Below are positions 20,520 through 34,280 of a DNA stretch of 64,000 nucleotides, one piece after another (the stretch's first letter is position 1; every line of letters starts with the position of its first letter). A program made the position numbers and the translations under genes. A model generated the notes under the pieces. It worked only from the letters and a program-made list of their open reading frames with translations. It did not search any database and was not told where the DNA came from. Source of the stretch: Wyeomyia smithii (Eukaryota; Arthropoda; Insecta; Diptera; Culicidae); the NCBI RefSeq assembly GCF_029784165.1, contig NC_073695.1:145971946-146035945 (forward strand), written 5' to 3'.

Positions 20520-22679
20520 TAGAGAAAGTTGCTGGCTGATGTATTCACTTCATGCAAGCCTGCTGCTGATGCTTCCCGCTACCACGCTGAAACAGCATTT
20601 TAGTGAAGGGAGTGTCGTTGCATCAGCTGACCCTGCTACTATCGATGCTGATATACCCGCTGCAACAGTTAAGCTATGCATAGCCATGCCACAGTTGTGG
20701 CCGCTATACGCTGGCCCAACTGCTGAGCAACTGCAACGCTATCCGTAGCCATACCACAGTTGTGGCCGCTATCCGCTATCGATGGTACCCACTGCTCGCT
20801 CCCGCTGCTGCTAAGGGAGGACTGCTGTCGTCGCTGTTCAGAACTATTATGAGCGGCTTCTACTAAAACAGGCTCTTACATATGGATGAAAATAGGAAAG
20901 AATTATTTTACGTACGTGGTGGAATGATAAAACTTGAAAAATATGTGTGACTTCATTCCGGCTCAGAGCGATCATTTGATAAGCTCCACCTCTTTTTTCA
21001 GTTTCTAAAGTTTTTCCTCAGTTTCGTAGCACGGATGCACAAAAATGATTTCTTGTCGAGCCGGACCGATAGCACTCTCATTGAAGCAACAAAATAACAT
21101 GTTTTGGGTCGTGTTGTGCAGCTTGGTTGAAGAAAATGTTCCCGTCCCCGTGTCGCATGTAAGCAGATTATTGCGTTCAGTAGACAGTAGATAGTGTATC
21201 CAGCGAATAAACACCGATGGTGCTCTCACACACGCAACGGTTTTAACCCGTATCTTATTGCGGTTTGTAACATCAAGCGATTTCGTTTGCTCGCTGTTGC
21301 GTGTTGCATCATGTTGCAACTTGGCAGCTGGGAGACGACAAAATTCTGTTCATGCTGATTGATTGAATCGACTTCATATTAGCTCTGCATAGTCGAACTA
21401 ACTGCTTTTGTGAATGCGTTCTAACAGGGCAGTTTATTATTCAATGTCTGTTATGCTGATCGCAGCCTTCGCGCTGCCCCTACAGTGGGGGGTTTACTAA
21501 ATAAAGTGAAAGTAAAAATTAGACAACTACAACAGAATTTGATTGCATCCCGCACAGAATGTCTGCTTGTGTTGATGCCAGAAAATTATTAACCTTCAAT
21601 TATTTTTTATTTGCCTTGAAAAAAGCATGTTGCGGTTCAAAATCGGTTGCTAATTACAACCTTTGAGCTGCCCTAACATTGGGGGAATTAAGATACACGG
21701 ACAACATGCACTGTGGAAGCTATTTCACATTCAGTAAATTAGACGGGTGCGACAAATTTGAATTGCTAGGATGGAACACAGAATGCTTGCTTGCGTTGAC
21801 AAAAATTATTTACTTTCAATGACTTGTTTATTTGCCTTAAAAAAGGCATTTTGATTTCCGAAATTGGATTTCCTGATGGCAATCTTCATGCTGCCCCAAC
21901 ACGGGGGGAATAATGGCAGTCTGGCGACACACGCTGAGAAGAACCGCGCTGCTCTTGGGACGTGATGACCAACCACAGGGCAAGTGATTTGTTTAATTTG
22001 AACCCAACCACAGGCGCAACCGGCTGCTATGGTCTGTTACTGCTTAGTGCCGATATCTGCTGTTACTGCTGTCAACGTTGTGGACGGTCTATCCAGTTCA
22101 CCTTCCGACTAATGAATGTAGCTAGTTTTCCCAGAAACACTCTTTTATAGCCGAAGGGTGCTACGTAATAGGCCACGCCTTTTAGTTCAGGTTTACCATT
22201 TCCTTATATTCTCTAGACGAATTATTCCACAATTCGCATTTGATTTTTTATCGAGCGAATGGTGCTCTCACACACGCAACGGTTTTAACCCGTATCTTAT
22301 TGCGGTTTGTAACATCAAGCGATTTCGTTTGTTCGCTGTTGCGTGTTGCATCATGTTACAACTTGGCAGCTGGGAGAAGACGAAATTCTGTTTATGCTGA
22401 TTGATTGAATCGACTTCATATTAGCTCTGCATAGTCGAACTAACTGCTTTTGTGAATGCGTTCTAACAGGGCAGTTTATTATTCAATGTCGGTTATGCTG
22501 ATCTCTGGAGACATCTGACCTTTGTTTAGTAACATTTTAATTAGATCCTAAATTTCATATTACTGCTCAGGATCGAAGGTAATTTGTACTCATAAACAGA
22601 GTATTGTTGCTATCACCAACTACGAAGTTGTGCAAAATATTTTTCCAGGTGTTTATCATTTGATTTATTTGGCATTCTG

Positions 22680-24482
22680 TCATGAAATAGCCTGATAAAC
22701 AAAGTTTTTCCAATTCACTCGGTTATTAGCTGCTGCTCTCCAATCCCCGTGTACCTCCGCCATATCTTGCTCCACCTGGTCTACCCATCTTGCTCGCTGC
22801 GCTCCTGGTTGTCTTCTTCCTGCCAGGCTCGAGGCAAACACCATCTTCGCAGGGTAGTTGTCCGGCATTCCTGCAACGTGCCCTGCCCAGCGTATCCGTC
22901 CAGTTTTGGCCACCTTTTAAATACTGGGTTTGAGCTCAAGGTTCATCATTCGCCTCTATATTCTGTTCTCCTGCACGCCGCCAAAGATCGTCCTTAGTAC
23001 CCGTCCTTCGAAAACTCCGAGCACTCGCAAGTCCTCCTCGAGCATTGTCTACGTTTCATGCCCGTAGAGAACAACCGGTCTTATGAGCGTTTTGTACAGG
23101 TTACACTTCGTACGGGGGCTTAGTCTGTTCGACCGTAATTGCTTGTGGAGCCCATAGTAGGCACGACTTCCGCTGATAATACGCCTCCGGATCTCACGGC
23201 TGGTATCATTGTCCTCGGTTACCAGTGAGCCAAGATAGACAAACTCGTCGACTACCTCGAACTCATCGCCGTCGATCGTAATGCTACTACCTAAACGATG
23301 TCGGTCGGCTTCGGTTCCGCCGGCTAGCATATACTTCGTTTTAGACGTATTTATCTGCAACCCTATCCTCCCTGCTTCCCGTTTTAGTCTGGTGTACTGT
23401 TCTGCCACCGCCGCAGTTGTTCTGCCGACAATGTCCGGGTCATCAGCAAAGCAAACGAATTGACTGGATTTGTTGAAAATCGTACCCCGCGTGTTGATGT
23501 CCGCTCGATTCATTACACCCTGTAGCGCAATATTGAATAGCAGGCAGGAGAGACCATCACCCTGTCGAAGCCCCCTGCGGGATTCAAATGGACCCGACAA
23601 TCCACACGAAATCCGCACACAGCACTGCGTCCCATCCACCGTTGCCATTATCAGTCCAATAAGCTTCCCCGGAAAGCCGTTTTCGTCCATGGCCTTCCAT
23701 AGCTCTTTTCGGTTGATAGTGTCGTACGCGGCTTCAAAGTCGATGAATAGGTGTTGGGTGGGGGTTCTGTATTCACGGCATTTCTGGAGGATCTGCCGTA
23801 TGGTAAAGATTTGGTCCGTCGTATACCGTCCTTTCACGAAGCCGGCCTTCCCACAAATCTGTTGGCTAGGGTTGAGAGGAGGCAGAATATGATTTGGCAC
23901 AGCACTTTGTAGGCGGCATTCAGGACGGTGATCACACGATAGTTCCCACAGTCCAATTTGTCGCCTTTTTTATAGATAGGGCAGATAACCCCATCCTTCC
24001 ACTCCTCCGGTAGCTGTTCTGTATCCCAAATTCTTCCAATAAGCCGGTGCAAACAGCTGGCCAGCTTCTCCGGGCCCATCCTAATAAGCTCCGCTCCGAG
24101 GCCATCCTTCCCAGCCAATTTATTGTTTTTCCAGCTGCTTGATGGCATCCTTAACCTCGCCAATTGTTGGGGCTGGCACGTCTTCTACATTTGTTGCACC
24201 GGCGGGATCGCTTTCTCCGCCGCCTTGGTCTCCTGCCTGAGCGCCATTCAGGTGTTCGTCGAAGTGCTGCTTCCACCTTTCGGTCACCTCACGATCGTCC
24301 ATCAGAATACTACCATATTTATCCCGGCATATTTCGGCTCGCGGCACAAAGCCTCTGCGGGATGCATTGAGCTTCTGATAAAACTTTCGCGTTTCCAGAG
24401 AATGATGCAGCTGTTCCAGTTCTGCAAACTCCTCCTCCTCCAGGCGGCGCCTTTTCTCCCGGAATATTTGGGTTCGCTGCAT
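22680..24482 (-). pseudogene. Broken LINE reverse transcriptase in unit 3
   Basis: As unit 2, plus an extra T at about 24126-24130 that ends the 5' fragment after KDAIKQLEK and shifts the next block. The core (23049-23900) is open, with the FADD motif, and stops at the shared site after YGHET. Confidence 0.88.
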
Positions 24483-25544
24483 CTTCTTCTGTCTATGTCT
24501 TTTTACGTTCTGACGAGTGGCTCAGAAGATTATAGCGACGAGTGGCACGAGATTATAGCGCAAAACGAGAAAATATTAACTCTTCAAATAATCATTTGTG
24601 TTCTTCAAATTTCAGTTGTTCAATTTAATATCCGATGAAATGTTTGTTTATTATCTGATAAAGCTCTTATATAGGCCAAATGATGCATTCCCAATTTACT
24701 AGGTCCATAACTCTGCCGACCGTGCTTGGGAAAGCGCGGTAAAACGACCAATCAGAGGTCGAATTTTGTGTTTTGACAAGGCTTAAGAGTTATCAATAGT
24801 ACAATAGTTCGAATGATAAAATTGCAATTTCATGCATTTGGTAGGAATCTTAGAAGATTTTATAATCGATTGCTGCAAAAACGAAGGAAATCCATCGAAA
24901 ACTAACCGATTTATTAGCATTTGAAATTTTTCTCACTTTTTTCAGTTTAAGATTTTCATTTCACATCCCTATGTAGCCGAACTTCCTGAGAGAAGTATTC
25001 TAATTCAAAATTAAATCTTCATTAATTCATTTGTTGTCCTTATAAGGACAATTTCAATTTATCATAGGATGCAGTGTTTATCTTACATCTCTGTGTTACC
25101 TTGATAGTGAGGACTAAGGCGCACGGTCAACACAATGAGAAAGGTGTTTTCACATCGAAAACTAGACACGGCTTTACTGGAGGAAGTGTTGGCAAATGCA
25201 TCTACCGCTAATACCACCGCTTTCATACGAAAGCGCGTCGTTTCATGTGGGGAATATCAACAACGAAAAATGACGCGCGTCTAAGCATAACCCGAACTGT
25301 TTCGCCGTGCTGCTCCCATTTACCTTTACATCGGCCTCAGGGAAGTACCGGCTGCATCTGCATCTACCGCTGAGGCTGTCACTATACTGCTATTGGTACC
25401 AAAAGCTATTAACTCTTCAAATAAGTGTTTTATTTGTTCTCAAAAGAACAATGTTTCAATTCAAAATCGGATTTACGCAATCGCATCTCTGTAATGTTAC
25501 CGACAATAATATTCTTCTGAACAAAATGATACAACTTTCCCATT

Positions 25545-25692
25545 AGGCCTCTGCCATAATAGACGCGAAAAGCGACGCGAACCGATTCGCTCGGCTGTAG
25601 GTTAATGTACAGCCATCAGTAGAGCTGTGCATTAACCTACGGCCGAGCGAATCGGTTCGCGCCGCTTTTCGCGTCTACTATGGCAGAGGCCT
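25545..25692. mobile_element. Hairpin MITE, unit 3
   Basis: Same element and position as in unit 1. Confidence 0.75.
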
Positions 25693-27853
25693 TAGAGAAA
25701 GTTGCTGGCTGATGTATTCACTTCATGCAAGCCTGCTGCTGATGCTTCCCGCTACCACGCTGAAACAGCATTTTAGTGAAGGGAAAGTCGTTGCATCAGC
25801 TGACCCTGCTACTATCGATGCTGATATACCCGCTGCAACAGTTAAGCTATGCATAGCCATGCCACAGTTGTGGCCGCTATACGCTGGCCCAACTGCTGAG
25901 CAACTGCAACGCTATCCGTAGCCATGCCACAGTTGTGGCCGCTATCCGCTATCGATGGTACCCACTGCTCGCTCCCGCTGCTGCTAAGGGAGGACTGCTG
26001 TCGTCGCTGTTCAGAACTATTATGAGCGGCTTCTACTAAAACAGGCTCTTACATATGGATGAAAATAGGAAAGAATTATTTTACGTACGTGGTGGAATGA
26101 TAAAACTTGAAAAATATGTGTGACTTCATTCCGGCTCAGAGCGATCATTTGATAAGCTCCACCTCTTTTTTCAGTTTCTAAAGTTTTTCCTCAGTTTCGT
26201 AGCACGGATGCACAAAAATGATTTCTTGTCGAGCCGGACCGATAGCACTCTCATTGAAGCAACAAAATAACATGTTTTGGGTCGTGTTGTGCAGCTTGGT
26301 TGAAGAAAATGTTCCCGTCCCCGTGTCGCATGTAAGCAGATTATTGCGTTCAGTAGACAGTAGATAGTGTATCCAGCGAATAAACACCGATGGTGCTCTC
26401 ACACACGCAACGGTTTTAACCCGTATCTTATTGCGGTTTGTAACATCAAGCGATTTCGTTTGCTCGCTGTTGCGTGTTGCATCATGTTGCAACTTGGCAG
26501 CTGGGAGACGACGAAATTCTGTTTATGCTGATTGATTGAATCGACTTCATATTAGCTCTGCATAGTCGAACTAACTGCTTTTGTGAATGCGTTCTAACAG
26601 GGCAGTTTATTATTCAATGTCAGTTATGCTGATCGCAGCCTTCGCGCTGCCCCTACAGTGGGGGGTTTACTAAATAAAGTGAAAGTAAAAATTAGACAAC
26701 TACAACAGAATTTGATTGCATCCCGCACAGAATGTCTGCTTGTGTTGATGCCAGAAAATTATTAACCTTCAATTATTTTTTATTTGCCTTGAAAAAAGCA
26801 TGTTGCGGTTCAAAATCGGTTGCTAATTACAACCTTTGAGCTGCCCTAACATTGGGGGAATTAAGATACACGGACAACATGCACTGTGGAAGCTATTTCA
26901 CATTCAGTAAATTAGACGGGTGCGACAAATTTGAATTGCTAGGATGGAACACAGAATGCTTGCTTGCGTTGACAAAAATTATTTACTTTCAATGACTTGT
27001 TTATTTGCCTTAAAAAAGGCATTTTGATTTCCGAAATTGGATTTCCTGATGGCAATCTTCATGCTGCCCCAACACGGGGGGAATAATGGCAGTCTGGCGA
27101 CACACGCTGAGAAGAACCGCGCTGCTCTTGGGACGTGATGACCAACCACAGGGCAAGTGATTTGTTTAATTTGAAGCCAACCACAGGCGCAACCGGCTGC
27201 TATGGTCTGTTACTGCTTAGTGCCGATATCTGCTGTTACTGCTGTCAACGTTGTGGACGGTCTATCCAGTTCACCTTCCGACTAATGAATGTAGCTAGTT
27301 TTCCCAGAAACACTCTTTTATAGCCGAAGGGTGCTACGTAATAGGCCACGCCTTTTAGTTCAGGTTTACCATTTCCTTATATTCTTTAGACGAATTATTC
27401 CACAATTCGCATTTGATTTTTTTATCGAGCGAATGGTGCTCTCACACACGCAACGGTTTTAACCCGTATCTTATTGCGGTTTGTAACATCAAGCGATTTC
27501 GTTTGTTCGCTGTTGCGTGTTGCATCATGTTACAACTTGGCAGCTGGGAGAAGACGAAATTCTGTTTATGCTGATTGATTGAATCGACTTCATATTAGCT
27601 CTGCATAGTCGAACTAACTGCTTTTGTGAATGCGTTCTAACAGGGCAGTTTATTATTCAATGTCGGTTATGCTGATCTCTGGAGACATCTGACCTTTGTT
27701 TAGTAACATTTTAATTAGATCCTAAATTTCATATTACTGCTCAGGATCGAAGGTAATTTGTACTCATAAACAGAGTATTGTTGCTATCACCAACTACGAA
27801 GTTGTGCAAAATATTTTTCCAGGTGTTTATCATTTGATTTATTTGGCATTCTG

Positions 27854-29656
27854 TCATGAAATAGCCTGATAAACAAAGTTTTTCCAATTCACTCGGTTAT
27901 TAGCTGCTGCTCTCCAATCCCCGTGTACCTCCGCCATATCTTGCTCCACCTGGTCTACCCATCTTGCTCGCTGCGCTCCTGGTTGTCTTCTTCCTGCCAG
28001 GCTCGAGGCAAACACCATTTTCGCAGGGTAGTTGTCCGGCATTCCTGCAACGTGCCCTGCCCAGCGTATCCGTCCAGTTTTGGCCACCTTTTAAATACTG
28101 GGTTTGAGCTCAAGGTTCATCATTCGCCTCTATATTCTGTTCTCCTGCACGCCGCCAAAGATCGTCCTTAGTACCCGTCCTTCGAAAACTCCGAGCACTC
28201 GCAAGTCCTCCTCGAGCATTGTCTACGTTTCATGCCCGTAGAGAACAACCGGTCTTATGAGCGTTTTGTACAGGTTACACTTCGTACGGGGGCTTAGTCT
28301 GTTCGACCGTAATTGCTTGTGGAGCCCATAGTAGGCACGACTTCCGCTGATAATACGCCTCCGGATCTCACGGCTGGTATCATTGTCCTCGGTTACCAGT
28401 GAGCCAAGATAGACAAACTCGTCGACTACCTCGAACTCATCGCCGTCGATCGTAATGCTACTACCTAAACGATGTCGGTCGGCTTCGGTTCCGCCGGCTA
28501 GCATATACTTCGTTTTAGACGTATTTATCTGCAACCCTATCCTCCCTGCTTCCCGTTTTAGTCTGGTGTACTGTTCTGCCACCGCCGCAGTTGTTCTGCC
28601 GACAATGTCCGGGTCATCAGCAAAGCAAACGAATTGACTGGATTTGTTGAAAATCGTACCCCACGTGTTGATGTCCGCTCGATTCATTACACCCTGTAGC
28701 GCAATATTGAATAGCAGGCAGGAGAGACCATCACCCTGTCGAAGCCCCCTGCGGGATTCAAATGGACCCGACAATCCACACGAAATCCGCACACAGCACT
28801 GCGTCCCATCCACCGTTGCCATTATCAGTCCAATAAGCTTCCCCGGAAAGCCGTTTTCGCCCATGGCCTTCCATAGCTCTTTTCGGTTGATAGTGTCGTA
28901 CGCGGCTTCAAAGTCGATGAATAGGTGTTGGGTGGGGGTTCTGTATTCACGGCATTTCTGGAGGATCTGCCGTATGGTAAAGATTTGGTCCGTCGTATAC
29001 CGTCCTTTCACGAAGCCGGCCTTCCCACAAATCTGTTGGCTAGGGTTGAGAGGAGGCAGAATATGATTTGGAACAGCACTTTGTAGGCGGCATTCAGGAC
29101 GGTGATCACACGATAGTTCCCACAGTCCAATTTGTCGCCTTTTTTATAGATAGGGCAGATAACCCCATCCTTCCACTCCTCCGGTAGCTGTTCTGTATCC
29201 CAAATTCTTCCAATAAGCCGGTGCAAACAGCTGGCCAGCTTCTCCGGGCCCATCCTAATAAGCTCCGCTCCGAGGCCATCCTTCCCAGCCAATTTATTGT
29301 TTTTCCAGCTGCTTGATGGCATCCTTAACCTCGCCAATTGTTGGGGCTGGCACGTCTTCTACATTTGTTGCACCGGCGGGATCGCTTTCTCCGCCGCCTT
29401 GGTCTCCTGCCTGAGCGCCATTCAGGTGTTCGTCGAAGTGCTGCTTCCACCTTTCGGTCACCTCACGATCGTCCATCAGAATACTACCATATTTATCCCG
29501 GCATATTTCGGCTCGCGGCACAAAGCCTCTGCGGGATGCATTGAGCTTCTGATAAAACTTTCGCGTTTCCAGAGAATGATGCAGCTGTTCCAGTTCTGCA
29601 AACTCCTCCTCCTCCAGGCGGCGCCTTTTCTCCCGGAATATTTGGGTTCGCTGCAT
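27854..29656 (-). pseudogene. Broken LINE reverse transcriptase in unit 4
   Basis: Carries the same lesions as unit 3, including the extra T (about 29300), plus private changes such as an Asp-to-Gly change in KAMDENGF. The core frame is 28223-29011. Confidence 0.88.
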
Positions 29657-30720
29657 CTTCTTCTGTCTATGTCTTTTTACGTTCTGACGAGTGGCTCAGA
29701 AGATTATAGCGACGAGTGGCACGAGATTATAGCGCAAAACGAGAAAATATTAACTCTTCAAATAATCATTTGTGTTCTTCAAATTTCAGTTGTTCAATTT
29801 AATATCCGATGAAATGTTTGTTTATTATCTGATAAAGCTCTTATATAGGCCAAATGATGCATTCCCAATTTACTAGGTCCATAACTCTGCCGACCGTGCT
29901 TGGGAAAGCGCGGTAAAACGACCAATCAGAGGTCGAATTTTGTGTTTTGACAAGGCTTAAGAGTTATCAATAGTACAATAGTTCGAATGATAAAATTGCA
30001 ATTTCATGCATTTGGTAGAAATCTTAGAAGATTTTATAATCGATTGCTGCAAAAACGAATGAAATCCATCGAAAACTAACCGATTTATTAGCATTTGAAA
30101 TTTTTCTCACTTTTTTCAGTTTAAGATTTTCATTTCACATCCCTATGTAGCCGAACTTCCTGAGAGAAGTATTCTAATTCAAAATTAAATCTTCATTAAT
30201 TCATTTGTTGTCCTTATAAGGACAATTGTTCAATTTATCATAGGATGCAGTGTTTATCTTACATCTCTGTGTTACCTTGATAGTGAGGACTAAGGCGCAC
30301 GGTCAACACAATGAGAAAGGTGTTTTCACATCGAAAACTAGACACGGCTTTACTGGAGGAAGTGTTGGCAAATGCATCTACCGCTAATACCACCGCTTTC
30401 ATACGAAAGCGCGTCGTTTCATGTGGGGAATATCAACAACGAAAAATGACGCGCGTCTAAGCATAACCCGAACTGTTTCGCCGTGCTGCTCCCATTTACC
30501 TTTACATCGGCCTCAGGGAAGTACCGGCTGCATCTGCATCTACCGCTGAGGCTGTCACTATACTGCTATTGGTACCAAAAGCTATTAACTCTTCAAATAA
30601 GTGTTTTATTTGTTCTCAAAAGAACAATGTTTCAATTCAAAATCGGATTTACGCAATCGCATCTCTGTAATGTTACCGACAATAATATTCTTCTGAACAA
30701 AATGATACAACTTTCCCATT

Positions 30721-30868
30721 AGGCCTCTGCCATAATAGACGCGAAAAGCGACGCGAACCGATTCGCTCGGCTGTAGGTTAATGTACAGCCATCAGTAGAG
30801 CTGTGCATTAACCTACGGCCGAGCGAATCGGTTCGCGCCGCTTTTCGCGTCTACTATGGCAGAGGCCT
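30721..30868. mobile_element. Hairpin MITE, unit 4
   Basis: Same element and position as in unit 1. Confidence 0.75.
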
Positions 30869-32852
30869 TAGAGAAAGTTGCTGGCTGATGTATTCACTTC
30901 ATGCAAGCCTGCTGCTGATGCTTCCCGCTACCACGCTGAAACAGCATTTTAGTGAAGGGAGTGTCGTTGCATCAGCTGACCCTGCTACTATCGATGCTGA
31001 TATACCCGCTGCAACAGTTAAGCTATGCATAGCCATGCCACAGTTGTGGCCGCTATACGCTGGCCCAACTGCTGAGCAACTGCAACGCTATCCGTAGCCA
31101 TGCCACAGTTGTGGCCGCTATCCGCTATCGATGGTACCCACTGCTCGCTCCCGCTGCTGCTAAGGGAGGACTGCTGTCGTCGCTGTTCAGAACTATTATG
31201 AGCGGCTTCTACTAAAACAGGCTCTTACATATGGATGAAAATAGGAAAGAATTATTTTACGTACGTGGTGGAATGATAAAACTTGAAAAATATGTGTGAC
31301 TTCATTCCGGCTCAGAGCGATCATTTGATAAGCTCCACCTCTTTTTTCAGTTTCTAAAGTTTTTCCTCAGTTTCGTAGCACGGATGCACAAAAATGATTT
31401 CTTGTCGAGCCGGACCGATAGCACTCTCATTGAAGCAACAAAATAACATGTTTTGGGTCGTGTTGTGCAGCTTGGTTGAAGAAAATGTTCCCGTCCCCGT
31501 GTCGCATGTAAGCAGATTATTGCGTTCAGTAGACAGTAGATAGTGTATCCAGCGAATAAACACCGATGGTGCTCTCACACACGCAACGGTTTTAACCCGT
31601 ATCTTATTGCGGTTTGTAACATCAAGCGATTTCGTTTGCTCGCTGTTGCGTGTTGCATCATGTTGCAACTTGGCAGCTGGGAGACGACGAAATTCTGTTT
31701 ATGCTGATTGATTGAATCGACTTCATATTAGCTCTGCATAGTCGAACTAACTGCTTTTGTGAATGCGTTCTAACAGGGCAGTTTATTATTCAATGTCGGT
31801 TATGCTGATCGCAGCCTTCGCGCTGCCCCTACAGTGGGGGGTTTACTAAATAAAGTGAAAGTAAAAATTAGACAACTACAACAGAATTTGATTGCATCCC
31901 GCACAGAATGTCTGCTTGTGTTGATGCCAGAAAATTATTAACCTTCAATTATTTTTTATTTGCCTTGAAAAAAGCATGTTGCGGTTCAAAATCGGTTGCT
32001 AATTACAACCTTTGAGCTGCCCTAACATTGGGGGAATTAAGATACACGGACAACATGCACTGTGGAAGCTATTTCACATTCAGTAAATTAGACGGGTGCG
32101 ACAAATTTGAATTGCTAGGATGGAACACAGAATGCTTGCTTGCGTTGACAAAAATTATTTACTTTCAATGACTTGTTTATTTGCCTTAAAAAAGGCATTT
32201 TGATTTCCGAAATTGGATTTCCTGATGGCAATCTTCATGCTGCCCCAACACGGGGGGAATAATGGCAGTCTGGCGACACACGCTGAGAAGAACCGCGCTG
32301 CTCTTGGGACGTGATGACCAACCACAGGGCAAGTGATTTGTTTAATTTGAAGCCAACCACAGGCGCAACCGGCTGCTATGGTCTGTTACTGCTTAGTGCC
32401 GATATCTGCTGTTACTGCTGTCAACGTTGTGGACGGTCTATCCAGTTCACCTTCCGACTAATGAATGTAGCTAGTTTTCCCAGAAACACTCTTTTATAGC
32501 CGAAGGGTGCTACGTAATAGGCCACGCCTTTTAGTTCAGGTTTACCATTTCCTTATATTCTTTAGACGAATTATTCCACAATTCGCATTTGATTTTTTTA
32601 TCGAGCGAATGGTGCTCTCACACACGCAACGGTTTTAACCCGTATCTTATTGCGGTTTGTAACATCAAGCGATTTCGTTTGTTCGCTGTTGCGTGTTGCA
32701 TCATGTTACAACTTGGCAGCTGGGAGAAGACGAAATTCTGTTTATGCTGATTGATTGAATCGACTTCATATTAGCTCTGCATAGTCGAACTAACTGCTTT
32801 TGTGAATGCGTTCTAACAGGGCAGTTTATTATTCAATGTCGGTTATGCTGAT

Positions 32853-33560
32853 CGCAGCCTTCGCGCTGCCCCTACAGTGGGGGGTTTACTAAATAAAGTG
32901 AAAGTAAAAATTAGACAACTACAACAGAATTTGATTGCATCCCGCACAGAATGTCTGCTTGTGTTGATGCCAGAAAATTATTAACCTTCAATTATTTTTT
33001 ATTTGCCTTGAAAAAAGCATGTTGCGGTTCAAAATCGGTTGCTAATTACAACCTTTGAGCTGCCCTAACATTGGGGGAATTAAGATACACGTACAGCATG
33101 CATTGTGGAAGCTATTTCACATTCAGTAAATTAGACGGGTGCGACAAATTTGAATTGCTAGGATGCAACACAGAATGCTTGCTTGCGTTGACAAAAATTA
33201 TTTACTTTTAATGACTTGTTCATTTGCCTTAAAAAAGGCATTTTGATTTCCGAAATTGGATTTCCTGATGGCAATCATCATGCTGCCCCAACACGGGGGG
33301 AATAATGGCTGTCAGGCGACACATGCTGAGAAAAACCGCGCTGCTCCTGAGACGTGGTGACCAACCACAAGGCTGGTGATGCTGCTAAGGAAGGACGACT
33401 GCTGTTGTCGCTGTCTAGAACTATTATGAGCGCTCCGGCTGAAACAGGCTCTTATATAGGCCAAATAGCATGTTTCCAATTGCAAGGTATATGATCCTGT
33501 CGACCGTGCTTGGGAAGCAAGCATATAACGACCAATCAGAGGTCGAATTTTTCGTTTTGA
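32853..33560. repeat. Right edge of the array: partial repeat with a complete promoter-hairpin module
   Basis: 32853-33365 matches the 798-bp inter-repeat stretch of the unit with more differences than the units show among themselves. It then changes to sequence resembling the promoter-like modules at 15640-15720 and 14310-14470. The minus-strand order is CCAAT (33532-33536), TATATAAGAG (33450-33459), leader, then hairpin TTGCCTT/AAGGCA (33224-33240). This is the most compact version, about 225 bases from TATA to hairpin, and may represent the older single-copy state. Confidence 0.6.
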
Positions 33561-34170
33561 CAAGGCTTGACTATTTTCAATAGTACAATAGTGTGAATTA
33601 TAAAATTACAATTATCTTATTTTGGGAAGAATCTTAGAAGATTTTCCAATCTATTGCTACAAGAACGAAGGAAATCCATCGAATACTAACCGATTTATTA
33701 GCATTTGAAATTGGACATATTTTTCACTTTTTTCGGTTTTAGATTTTCATTTCACATCCCTATGTAGCCTGTCGCCTGTGTAACTTCCTGAGAGAAGTAT
33801 TCTACTTCAAAAGTTTCATGTACAAATTTACGCAATCAAGAACCATTAACATACGAGCATTCCTAGCACAGACAACATAAATAGACACCAACCAACCAAT
33901 TCCCTGTGATAATCTCTGTATCAATATCAAAATAAAAATTGACAGAGTCTTCCCGTCCCAATAGGTCAATTTATTTTTGCTTCCATGAGCTTAGACTAAT
34001 ATGATGTCTCGAAGGTAAAAGTTTTCCGAAAAGTTTGAAACAATCCCCATTCTTGAACAATTTCTAAACCTGCTTTCAGAACCTAATAAAAACTGATGTC
34101 TTGAAAGAAATCATGCCGATAGAAGCAACAGTACCAGTGGAGTAAAGAACCGCAGGTCTCTCGTCGTCTA
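33561..34170. other. Spacer right of the array
   Basis: 33561-33800 still resembles 14430-14640 of the unit (for example the run ending in CACATCCCTATGTAGCC). Beyond that is AT-rich DNA with no gene recognised. Confidence 0.45.
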
Positions 34171-34280
34171 TGATTGCAGCGGTACTCTTCTATTCGTACA
34201 GTTCAGCGGTACGCTTCTATTCGTACTGCAGCTGTACTATTCGTATTGCAGTGGTACACTTTTGTGCGTACATTTCTTTT
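34170..34280. repeat. Four imperfect 25-28-bp tandem repeats
   Basis: The phrase GCAGCGGTAC..TTCTATTCGTAC occurs about four times in a row with substitutions and one short deletion. Confidence 0.65.

Larger units (their letters stand above)
17329..22502. repeat. Tandem array unit 2 (5174 bp)
   Basis: Near-identical to unit 1, starting at the same CTCTGGAGAC motif directly after R2 of unit 1. By eye the differences are isolated substitutions and one-base indels. Confidence 0.93.
22503..27676. repeat. Tandem array unit 3 (5174 bp)
   Basis: Shares with unit 4, but not with units 1 and 2, an extra T in a T run at about 24126-24130 inside the RT pseudogene. It also has a private small deletion beside the hairpin near 25050. 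Confidence 0.93.
27677..32852. repeat. Tandem array unit 4 (5176 bp)
   Basis: Last complete unit. Its R2 (about 32609-32852) is followed by sequence matching the 798-bp inter-repeat stretch instead of another RT, so the array ends here with a partial further repeat. Confidence 0.93.
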
